A stretch of DNA of 8,340 nt, from assembly GCA_035690065.1 (NCBI GenBank), contig DASSKW010000108.1, positions 1 to 8,340 on the forward strand. The letters run 5' to 3'. The translations under genes and the position numbers were made by a program. Positions 1 through 5,246 of this stretch are shown in pieces. A model generated the notes under the pieces. It was not told the origin of the DNA and did no database searches. It saw only the letters and a list, made by a program, of their open reading frames with translations. The stretch comes from DASSKW01 sp035690065 (lineage in GTDB: Bacteria > Pseudomonadota > Gammaproteobacteria > Natronospirales > REEB76). Every line of letters starts with the position of its first letter. Position 1 is the first letter of the stretch.

Positions 1-1
1 C

Positions 2-124
2 CTGCAAGGTACGGTGGATGATGCTGCGGTACTGGGGCGGGCGGTGGCACTGGCGGCCAGCACCGCTGGTGTGCAGAAAGTCATCTGTGAGCTGGTCATC
101 CTCAAGAGCGGCTCCGGTAAATAA
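2..124 (+). CDS. BON-domain protein, C-terminal fragment (5' end outside the window)
   Basis: Only the last 40 codons are present, ending at TAA 122-124. The fragment reads LQGTVDDAAVLGRAVALAAS, then TAGVQKVICELVILKSGSGK. This is the usual second half of a BON domain (the OsmY/Kbp-type domain of periplasmic proteins): a strand with G-x-V, a D-x-x-x-x-x-R-A helix, then G-V-x-x-V and a final E-L-V-I strand. BON proteins are normally exported and bind membranes or other envelope components. The N-terminus, and so any signal peptide or second BON domain, is not visible. The next gene starts 32 bp downstream on the same strand, so cotranscription with the two exported paralogues is likely. Family assignment is by pattern recognition on a short fragment; hydrophobic spacing and the GV motif support it well. 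Confidence 0.72.
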   Translation: MQGTVDDAAVLGRAVALAASTAGVQKVICELVILKSGSGK

Positions 125-156
125 GCCGTCTTGAGTTCATACAGGAGAGCTTCGTC

Positions 157-906
157 ATGCGTCGCCTCATCGCACCGATCCTGTTTCTGGCTTGCCTGCC
201 GTTCGCAATACAGGCCGCCGATACCAGCCGTATCTTGCAGGCTACCTCGCCGGCCGCGGGCGTAAACCGGATCACGTTTGTCGCCGGCGTCGGCCAGCTC
301 AAGGTGACAGCCTCGCCCGATGACGACGTGCACGTGCACGTCCGGCTCGAACGGAAATCGCAGAACTTCCTGTGGTTCTTTCACTGGATGAGCGATACCA
401 CTGCGCAGGCGATCGAACAGATCACGCTGCAACAGCAGCGGCAGGCGGACGGCATCGATTATTCGCTGAAATACCCCGACCATCTCGATGAAGGCGATGT
501 CAAACAGACCTGGGAGATCCAGGTGCCGGCAAGACTCGCAGTCAAGATTCAGATGAAAGTTGGCCAGTTATCGCTCGATGGGGTGGCCGGTGGCGTAGAT
601 GTCAGCCTCAATGTCGGCGAGGTCACGTTGAATACGCCACGTGGACCGATGAAGGCGACGGTAAACGTCGGGCAGATTCGCGCTATCTCTGCCACGAGCC
701 AGCCCGGCGATATCAAACTGAGCACCACGATCGGCGATGCACGCTTTTACATGAAAAGCCGGACGATCAGTCACGACAACATCCATCACAGCGGGCTCGG
801 ACGCAGCATCGATATCAGCGGTAAAGGGCCGGACAAGATGGATCTGGAAGTCAACATCGGTGAAGTGACGCTGCATGTCGGAGCGGCTCGGGAGTACGGT
901 AAATGA
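157..906 (+). CDS. Exported beta-repeat protein, DUF4097-like (paralogue 1)
   Basis: Predicted 249-residue protein of unknown function. The start at 157 has AGGAG at 143-147, nine bases upstream. Residues 1-20 form a signal peptide (MRR, a hydrophobic core, then AIQA before ADT), so the mature protein should be periplasmic or surface-exposed. The rest is rich in beta strands. A recurring G-[QED]-hydrophobic strand motif appears as VGQLKV (45-50), VGQLSL (135-140), VGEVTL (153-158), VGQIRA (171-176), IGDARF (192-197) and IGEVTL (234-239). Such ladders resemble the DUF4097 'putative adhesin' beta-helix fold, although family membership is inferred. No catalytic motif, lipobox or membrane anchor is seen. 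FHWMSDTT (75-82), DVKQTW (114-119) and PARL (124-127) are conserved in the following gene. The stop overlaps the next start as ATGA, so the two are translationally coupled and may form a complex. Confidence 0.85.
   Translation: MRRLIAPILFLACLPFAIQAADTSRILQATSPAAGVNRITFVAGVGQLKVTASPDDDVHVHVRLERKSQNFLWFFHWMSDTTAQAIEQITLQQQRQADGIDYSLKYPDHLDEGDVKQTWEIQVPARLAVKIQMKVGQLSLDGVAGGVDVSLNVGEVTLNTPRGPMKATVNVGQIRAISATSQPGDIKLSTTIGDARFYMKSRTISHDNIHHSGLGRSIDISGKGPDKMDLEVNIGEVTLHVGAAREYGK
325..342. repeat. 18-bp perfect palindrome inside the first exported gene
   Basis: GACGTGCACGTGCACGTC equals its own reverse complement over all 18 bases; the symmetry ends at both flanks. It lies in frame in the 157-906 gene and encodes the alternating strand D-V-H-V-H-V, which can account for the repeated GTGCAC units without any DNA-level function. 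It contains CACGTG at its centre. Confidence 0.6.
890..894 (+). promoter_or_regulatory. Ribosome binding site for paralogue 2, inside paralogue 1
   Basis: GGGAG lies eight bases before the ATG at 903, within the last codons of the upstream gene. With the ATGA overlap at 903-906, this fixes the start of the second paralogue and indicates coupled translation. Confidence 0.6.
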
Positions 907-1691
907 AACCATTGGCCAGTGGAATCGGGCTCTTGTTGCTGGTCGCCAGCAGTGCAGTCTGGAGCGCAACTCCCGGCATGCTGAATGCCGAAATTCCCGC
1001 GACGGGTATTACCAGCCTGAAACTGACAGCGGGCAGCGGTCAAATCAGACTCGGTCCCTCCAGCGACGATGCAATCCACGTGCAGCTCGATATGCGGCAG
1101 AGCGAGCGCAGCTTCCTCGGTTTGTATCACTGGATGAGCGGCACCACTACCCACGATCTGCAAGCGGCGGAAATCCGTCAGGATCGGCAGGGCCAATCTC
1201 TGGCACTTTCGCTGGTTTACCCTTCCGGCGCATCGCACAGCGACGTCAAACAGCAATGGACCATCACGCTTCCGGCAAGGTTGAGGGTCGTCGCCAGCGC
1301 TGAGGCCGGACAACTTGTCATCAACGGTATCCAGGGCGGTGTGAACGCGCGCCTGAATTATGGCGACCTCACCATCCACAGCCCCGGCGGCCCGTTGCAG
1401 GCTCATGTGCGAACCGGCCGCCTGCATGTGATCTCGGGCGATGCCCGGCCCGGCGTCATCAAGGTTGCCAGCACCTTCGGCCTGGCGATCATGAGTCTGA
1501 ACGGCAAATACTATGGCCCACCCGAGCGGCATGGGTTCATGAGCAATGTGCATCTGTTCGGCAATTCCCTGCAGGAGCAGGCCGGCGGCATGGATAACAT
1601 GCAATTCAGTGTATTTGCCGGCATGGTTGACGTGCGCTTCGGTGCACAAGGTGATGAGAAGGAATACCGAAACGTATTTTCCGGTGATTGA
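903..1691 (+). CDS. Exported beta-repeat protein, DUF4097-like (paralogue 2)
   Basis: Predicted 262-residue protein of unknown function. The ATG overlaps the stop of the preceding gene (ATGA, 903-906). Residues 1-22 form a signal peptide with a leucine-rich core and a likely cleavage near VWSA. It aligns with the upstream protein without gaps through about residue 200: by hand count, about 64 of 170 positions (31-200) are identical. The strand motifs fall at the same positions: SGQIRL (45-50), AGQLVI (135-140), YGDLTI (153-158), TGRLHV (171-176) and FGLAIM (192-197). YHWMSGTT (75-82), DVKQQW (114-119) and PARL (124-127) are also shared. The C-terminal third diverges and ends with a further strand (VDVRFG) and a short charged tail. 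This is an old tandem duplication. Export and relatedness are clear; the DUF4097-like fold is an inference, and ligand and partners are unknown. Confidence 0.85.
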   Translation: MKPLASGIGLLLLVASSAVWSATPGMLNAEIPATGITSLKLTAGSGQIRLGPSSDDAIHVQLDMRQSERSFLGLYHWMSGTTTHDLQAAEIRQDRQGQSLALSLVYPSGASHSDVKQQWTITLPARLRVVASAEAGQLVINGIQGGVNARLNYGDLTIHSPGGPLQAHVRTGRLHVISGDARPGVIKVASTFGLAIMSLNGKYYGPPERHGFMSNVHLFGNSLQEQAGGMDNMQFSVFAGMVDVRFGAQGDEKEYRNVFSGD

Positions 1692-1868
1692 ATCCCGCGT
1701 CATTTCCCGCGACACGACCGCCCGCTTCCCTGCGGTTACCATAGACACCTCTCCGACAGACAATGATGTATCTGATTCGGGTCCGAAACACGTAATTCTG
1801 TCTCAGCACGGTGCAATCGGACGTAAAATACCTGCTGTGGTCCCGGTCTCAAGCGGAGCAGGCAAGCC
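1692..1868. other. 177-bp intergenic region, no confident element
   Basis: This gap separates the exported pair from the GST gene. I find no strong terminator (no GC-rich stem followed by a T run) and no convincing -35/-10 pair. TAAAAT at 1824-1829 resembles a -10 box but lacks a good -35 at the right distance. The GST gene probably has its own promoter here, but the position is not determined. Confidence 0.4.
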
Positions 1869-2480
1869 ATGCAACTCATCGGTTCGTTATCCAGCCCTTA
1901 TGTGCGCAAGGTGCGTATCGTGCTGGCGGAAAAACAAACGGAATATGAATGGCTGGCCGAAGACGTCTGGTCGGCCAATAGCACGATCCAGCGCAGCAAT
2001 CCGCTCGGCAAGGTGCCTTGCCTGTTGCTCGACGATGGCGGCGCACTCTACGATTCGCGCGTGATTTGTCAGTACCTGGATTCACAACCGCCCGCACACT
2101 CGCTCATCTCCGAAACATTCGCCAAACGCATCGATGTGTTGCGCTGGGAAGCGCTGGCCGACGGCGTGCTGGATGCCGGTGTATTGATTCGCCTGGAACA
2201 GACTCAACGCGATGCGCCGCAATGCAGCGAAAGATGGGTTGCGCGGCAACGCGGCAAAGTGAATGCGGGGCTCGATGTCATGGCCGAGCAGCTTGGCGGC
2301 CGCGACTGGTGTGTCAGCGAGCGACTGACGCTCGCTGATATCGCGGTTGGTGCGGCACTGGGCTGGCTTGAGTTCCGGTTGCCGGAGCTTGCCTGGCGTG
2401 CACATCATCCGCAATTGGGCCGTTACTACGACAGGCTGATGACGCGCCCGTCGTTCCGGGAGACAGCGCCGGGAGGCTGA
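1869..2480 (+). CDS. yibF: Glutathione S-transferase family protein, YibF-like
   Basis: Predicted cytosolic 203-residue GST, almost the same length as E. coli YibF (202). The N-terminal thioredoxin-fold half opens with MQLIGSLSSPYVRK, carrying the SSP motif (8-10) at the site where GSTs place their catalytic Ser/Cys. It continues with NPLGKVP (44-50), whose Pro50 is the expected cis-proline of the glutathione site, and D62-S63, which normally bind the gamma-glutamyl group. The C-terminal helical half has ADGVLDAG (97-104), a YibF signature, and TLAD (154-157), the GST helix N-capping box. The family binds glutathione, but physiological substrates of YibF-type proteins are not established, so the reaction is left open. 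The start at 1869 is supported by GGAG at 1855-1858 and by the alignable N-terminus. The gene is probably monocistronic and converges on yajQ. Confidence 0.88.
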   Translation: MQLIGSLSSPYVRKVRIVLAEKQTEYEWLAEDVWSANSTIQRSNPLGKVPCLLLDDGGALYDSRVICQYLDSQPPAHSLISETFAKRIDVLRWEALADGVLDAGVLIRLEQTQRDAPQCSERWVARQRGKVNAGLDVMAEQLGGRDWCVSERLTLADIAVGAALGWLEFRLPELAWRAHHPQLGRYYDRLMTRPSFRETAPGG

Positions 2481-2501
2481 ATACCGGTGTGCGCGTCCAT
2501 C

Positions 2502-2525
2502 ATCGCGGCCGGAGGCCGCGCCTAC
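2502..2525 (-). repeat. REP-like element, copy 1 (inverted orientation)
   Basis: This 24-bp unit, read on the minus strand, begins GTAGGCGCGGCCTCC and ends CCGCGAT. It matches copy 2 at 20 of 24 positions in the opposite orientation. It contains a 7-bp hairpin with a 3-base loop (CGCGGCC, GGA, GGCCGCG; 2504-2520). Its sequence is of the palindromic REP class interspersed in many gammaproteobacterial genomes. Confidence 0.65.
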
Positions 2526-2544
2526 CGGAAAATAAATACCAATT

Positions 2545-2568
2545 GCAGGAGCGGCTTCCGACCGCGAT
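2545..2568 (+). repeat. REP-like element, copy 2
   Basis: This 24-bp unit begins GCAGGAGCGGCTTCC and ends CCGCGAT. It can form a short GCGG/CCGC stem (2551-2554 with 2562-2565). It differs from the reverse complement of copy 1 at four positions, and similarity continues for a few bases beyond the unit. Confidence 0.65.
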
Positions 2569-2585
2569 AATTCCGGTAGGACGGT

Positions 2586-3071
2586 TCAATCCCGAAAATT
2601 GGTGAACTGCAGCGGCTGTTCGAGCTTGGCGCCGCGTAGCAGTGTGATCGCGGACTGCAGATCGTCACGTTTCTTGCCGCTGATGCGCACTTCATCGCCC
2701 TGGATCGCGGCTTGCACTTTTAACCCACTATCCTTGATCAGCTTGACGATCTTCTTCGCCAGTTCCTTTTCAATCCCCTGTTTGACGTTGATGATCTGCT
2801 TGGCCTTGTCGCCACCGATAGCCTCGATCTTTTGCGCGTCGAAGCTGGCGACATCGATGCCGCGCTTGGCAGCCTTGGTGTAGAGGATATCCTGTACCTG
2901 TTTGACCTGAAACTCGCTATCACCGAATAAGGTCAGCAGGTTCTCCGAGCGTTCTATTTTGGCGCTGGAGCCCTTGAAGTCGTAACGACCGATGATCTCG
3001 CGATTCACCTGATCGATTGTATTGGTGAGTTCTGCAGTTTCGACTTTTGATACGGCATCGAAGGAAGGCAT
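2586..3071 (-). CDS. yajQ: YajQ family nucleotide-binding protein
   Basis: Predicted 161-residue cytosolic protein of the YajQ/UPF0234 family, matching the family's usual length of about 160-163. The N-terminus MPSFDAVSKVE is the family signature. ELTNTIDQVNREIIGRYDFK (14-33) and the basic stretch around residues 98-113 (a K-Q-G-I-E-K-E-L-x-K-K-I-V-K pattern) are also typical, as is the end QFTNFRD. The fold is two ferredoxin-like domains. YajQ proteins have been reported to bind nucleotides and RNA, and some (Xanthomonas, Pseudomonas) bind c-di-GMP; which ligand applies here cannot be read from sequence. The reading frame is open further upstream, but the extension overlaps the protease gene, and the ATG at 3071 has GGGAG 10 bases upstream. 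It is the last gene of the purT-protease-yajQ operon. Confidence 0.95.
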   Translation of the reverse strand: MPSFDAVSKVETAELTNTIDQVNREIIGRYDFKGSSAKIERSENLLTLFGDSEFQVKQVQDILYTKAAKRGIDVASFDAQKIEAIGGDKAKQIINVKQGIEKELAKKIVKLIKDSGLKVQAAIQGDEVRISGKKRDDLQSAITLLRGAKLEQPLQFTNFRD

Positions 3072-3076
3072 GTTTT

Positions 3077-3964
3077 TCAGGCTCCCGTTTTGCTGCGCCG
3101 CCATACCGGCGGTGCGATGAAATGACGTTTTCCTGCCAGCCACAGGAATATCACCCCGGCTGTCAGGCATACGATGATAGCTACTATCGAGGCTTCCGGT
3201 CCGAACTTGCCGCCCGTCAGCCATGTGGAGCCCGAGAACGTGCTGGTCAATAAACCGTGCGCATCGGTCCCGGACACGCTGGCGCCAAAGATACCGCCCT
3301 CGGTGAAGTTCCAGGCCGCGTGCAGACCGATCGCCATCCACAAGCGACGCGTGTACATGAAAACCGCCGCCAGCAGGATGCCGGCTTCAAGTGCGATGGC
3401 GACGCTGCTTACCGCTGTCGCGCCTGGATTGAATGCGTGCAATGCACCGAACACGGCGGCCGAGAGCGCGAGCGCGATCCAGCTACCGAGGCTCTCCTCG
3501 ATGATCCGGAACAGCACGCCGCGTATCAGCGTTTCTTCGATGACGCCGGCCAGCAACGCGCCCAGCAGCGGATAACCCAGGGCTCGCCAGCCGCCGCCCG
3601 TCGAGATATTCGCCGCCCCGCACAACCACAGGACCAATATGGTGCATGCGAACAATGACATACCGATCAGGAAGCCACGGCTGAACTCGGCGACAGCACC
3701 GGCGAACGCATATTCGCCGACCAGCCGACGCTCTATGAGCCGCACATAACACTGATAGGTGGTTATGACCGCCACTATGAGGATCAGCGCCACCAGTACG
3801 CCCGACGGCGAGTGTGGAGACAAGTGCAGGGCCTTGGCACCGATCTGTATCACGGTGATCACGATCATCAATGCCAGTATCGCGATCACGATGCGTGTGA
3901 TCGGGAACTGCAGGAATCTCCACAGTTTGCCGGGGCCGGGATTAATCCGGGCGATGCCGTTCAT
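3077..3964 (-). CDS. CPBP family intramembrane glutamic endopeptidase (CAAX/Abi protease)
   Basis: Predicted 295-residue polytopic inner-membrane protease. All three CPBP (Abi, Rce1-like) active-site motifs are present: E-E-x-x-x-R (E143, E144, R148), F-x-x-x-H (F172, H176) and H-x-x-x-N (H215, N219). They lie in adjacent membrane helices, so the enzyme looks intact. Further hydrophobic segments occur at about 23-43, 55-71, 96-117, 186-204 and 257-278, and the C-terminus is basic. Bacterial members have been linked to peptide processing, bacteriocin self-immunity and regulated proteolysis, but no substrate is evident nearby. I chose the ATG at 3964 because it follows the purT stop by 10 bp; an upstream in-frame start would lie inside purT. 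Its Shine-Dalgarno is weak (GTGAG-like), consistent with coupled translation. The stop is 5 bp before yajQ. Confidence 0.9.
   Translation of the reverse strand: MNGIARINPGPGKLWRFLQFPITRIVIAILALMIVITVIQIGAKALHLSPHSPSGVLVALILIVAVITTYQCYVRLIERRLVGEYAFAGAVAEFSRGFLIGMSLFACTILVLWLCGAANISTGGGWRALGYPLLGALLAGVIEETLIRGVLFRIIEESLGSWIALALSAAVFGALHAFNPGATAVSSVAIALEAGILLAAVFMYTRRLWMAIGLHAAWNFTEGGIFGASVSGTDAHGLLTSTFSGSTWLTGGKFGPEASIVAIIVCLTAGVIFLWLAGKRHFIAPPVWRRSKTGA
3082..3086 (-). promoter_or_regulatory. Ribosome binding site for yajQ, overlapping the end of the protease gene
   Basis: On the minus strand GGGAG lies 10 bases before the yajQ ATG (3071) and within the last codons of the protease gene. It decides the yajQ start in favour of MPSFD and against the longer open frame. 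Confidence 0.6.
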
Positions 3965-3974
3965 GGTGACGATC

Positions 3975-5159
3975 TCACTTGAGTTGGACGGTGACAGCGG
4001 CTGCCGCGCGGCTGGCTTTATCGCGTGCCTGTTCGATGCTGTCGGCACGCGCCAGGGTGACGCCCATGCGCCGGTGACCCTTTATCTCCGGTTTGCCGAA
4101 CAGCCGCAATAGGGTATCCGGTTCCTGCAACGCCGTATCGATGTTCTCATATAAAGGTTGTGTGGAATTTCCGTGTGGCAATATCACCGCCGACGCCGAC
4201 GGTCCGAACTGGCGGATCACCGGGATGGGCAAACCCAGAATCGCGCGTGCGTGCAGGGCGAACTCGGACAAGTCCTGCGAGATCAGGGTAACCAGCCCGG
4301 TGTCGTGCGGGCGTGGCGAGACTTCACTGAACCAGACCTCATCACCCTTTATAAAGAATTCCATGCCGAACACGCCACGGCCACCGAGATCGTCGGAGAT
4401 CAGTCTTGCCATGCGCTGTGCTTCGGCCAGGGCTTTGGGACGCATCGGCTGCGGCTGCCAGGATTCGCGGTAGTCGCCTGCTTCCTGACGGTGGCCGATG
4501 GGTTCGCAGAAACTGGTGCCGCCTGCGTGGCGCACTGTGAGCAAGGTGATCTCGTAGTCGAAATCCACGAATCCTTCAACGATCATGCGGCCCTTGCCGG
4601 TTCGACCGCCTTCCTGACCGTACTGCCACGCGGCTTCGATCTCCGTTGCCTGGTAGAGCGTGCTCTGACCCTTGCCGGACGAACTCATCACCGGTTTCAC
4701 CACACATGGCATACCGATAAGATTTATTGCAGCGGTAAATTCCTCGAAGCTGTCGGCATATTTGTAGGGTGACGTGCGCAATCGCAATTCTTCCGCGACC
4801 AGATGCCGGATACCTTCCCGATCCATGGTAAGCCGTGCAGTACGTGCGGTCGGAATCACGGTCCAGCCTTCCTGCTCCAGTTCCAGCAGGGTGGGCGTGG
4901 CGATCGCCTCGATCTCCGGCACGATGTAATGTGGTTTCTCGAGTTCCACCAAACGCCGGATCTCGGCACCGTCCAGCATGTTGATGACGTGATGGCGATG
5001 TGCCACCTGCATCCCCGGCGCATTCGCATAGCGATCCACGGCGATGGTCTCGACACCGAAGCGCTGCAGTTCGATGATGACTTCCTTGCCCAATTCACCC
5101 GAACCGAACAGCATCACGCGGGTGGCATTGGGTGTCAGCGGCGTACCGATCTTCAACAT
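3975..5159 (-). CDS. purT: Formate-dependent phosphoribosylglycinamide formyltransferase (GAR transformylase 2)
   Basis: Predicted 394-residue cytosolic ATP-grasp enzyme (E. coli PurT has 392). It uses formate and ATP to convert GAR to formyl-GAR, the third step of purine synthesis, as the folate-independent alternative to PurN. The N-terminal domain has the GSGELGKE loop (19-26) and the stretch HYIVPEIEAIAT (77-88). The ATP-grasp core has the SSSGKGQ loop (159-165), GHRQEAGDYRESWQP (222-236) and SEVSPRPHDTG (278-288). E267 and E279 match the positions of E. coli's metal-binding glutamates. The C-terminus contains ILP and RLFGKPEIKGHRRMGV (352-367). All key blocks are intact. The start MLKIGTPLTPNATR aligns with E. 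coli and has CGGGA about a dozen bases upstream. It is the first gene of a minus-strand operon with the CPBP protease and yajQ. Confidence 0.97.
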   Translation of the reverse strand: MLKIGTPLTPNATRVMLFGSGELGKEVIIELQRFGVETIAVDRYANAPGMQVAHRHHVINMLDGAEIRRLVELEKPHYIVPEIEAIATPTLLELEQEGWTVIPTARTARLTMDREGIRHLVAEELRLRTSPYKYADSFEEFTAAINLIGMPCVVKPVMSSSGKGQSTLYQATEIEAAWQYGQEGGRTGKGRMIVEGFVDFDYEITLLTVRHAGGTSFCEPIGHRQEAGDYRESWQPQPMRPKALAEAQRMARLISDDLGGRGVFGMEFFIKGDEVWFSEVSPRPHDTGLVTLISQDLSEFALHARAILGLPIPVIRQFGPSASAVILPHGNSTQPLYENIDTALQEPDTLLRLFGKPEIKGHRRMGVTLARADSIEQARDKASRAAAAVTVQLK

Positions 5160-5246
5160 TTTGTTTTCCCGGACTATTAAAGTTAAGACGTCTTTGGATA
5201 CCAGAGATTCCAGTTTCCATCCAGCCAGAAACCAAAAGAACGATTT
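5160..5246 (-). other. Leader region of purT with a 10-bp palindrome
   Basis: This 87-bp stretch lies between the antiporter stop and the purT start. It holds a perfect 10-bp palindrome, AAGACGTCTT (5185-5194), about 26 bases upstream of the purT start, which could be an operator but is short enough to be chance. I see no PurR-like box (ACGCAAACGTTTGCGT type) and no clear hairpin plus T run ending the antiporter transcript. A purT promoter probably lies here or within the antiporter 3' end, but I cannot place it. Confidence 0.35.

Larger units (their letters stand above)
2502..2580. repeat. REP pair in head-to-head inverted arrangement (REPIN-like) between convergent genes
   Basis: The two REP-like units face each other across a 19-bp spacer (2526-2544). 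A separate perfect 10-bp inverted repeat, CCTACCGGAA (2521-2530) and TTCCGGTAGG (2571-2580), overlaps the end of the first unit and follows the second. The whole stretch could fold as one long imperfect cruciform or RNA stem. It lies in the 105-bp gap between the GST and yajQ stop codons, where bidirectional termination or 3'-end stabilisation would be useful. No T run marks a classical intrinsic terminator. REPINs are mobilised in trans by RAYT transposases; none is encoded here. Confidence 0.6.

Noticed and set aside
786..1763. 325-codon antisense frame across the exported paralogues
   Set aside because: It has no domain, no ribosome site and antisense-type composition. The plus-strand frames have signal peptides and are mutually homologous.
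1606..1868. Possible small gene in the gap before the GST gene
   Set aside because: The short frames on both strands are continuations of shadow frames without ribosome sites or recognisable sequence.
2481..2585. Classical intrinsic terminator between the GST gene and yajQ
   Set aside because: Strong stems exist but no T run follows either of them, so I record the structure as a REP pair with only possible terminator activity.
3072..3341. N-terminal extension of yajQ (frame open to a start at 3341, 251 residues)
   Set aside because: The extension lies wholly inside the protease gene in another frame and has no resemblance to YajQ. The ATG at 3071 has a good ribosome site and gives the family length.
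3965..4048. Longer start for the CPBP protease (323 residues)
   Set aside because: It would overlap the end of purT by over 70 bp, and the extra residues are polar and unlike a protease N-terminus. The ATG at 3964 fits the operon spacing.
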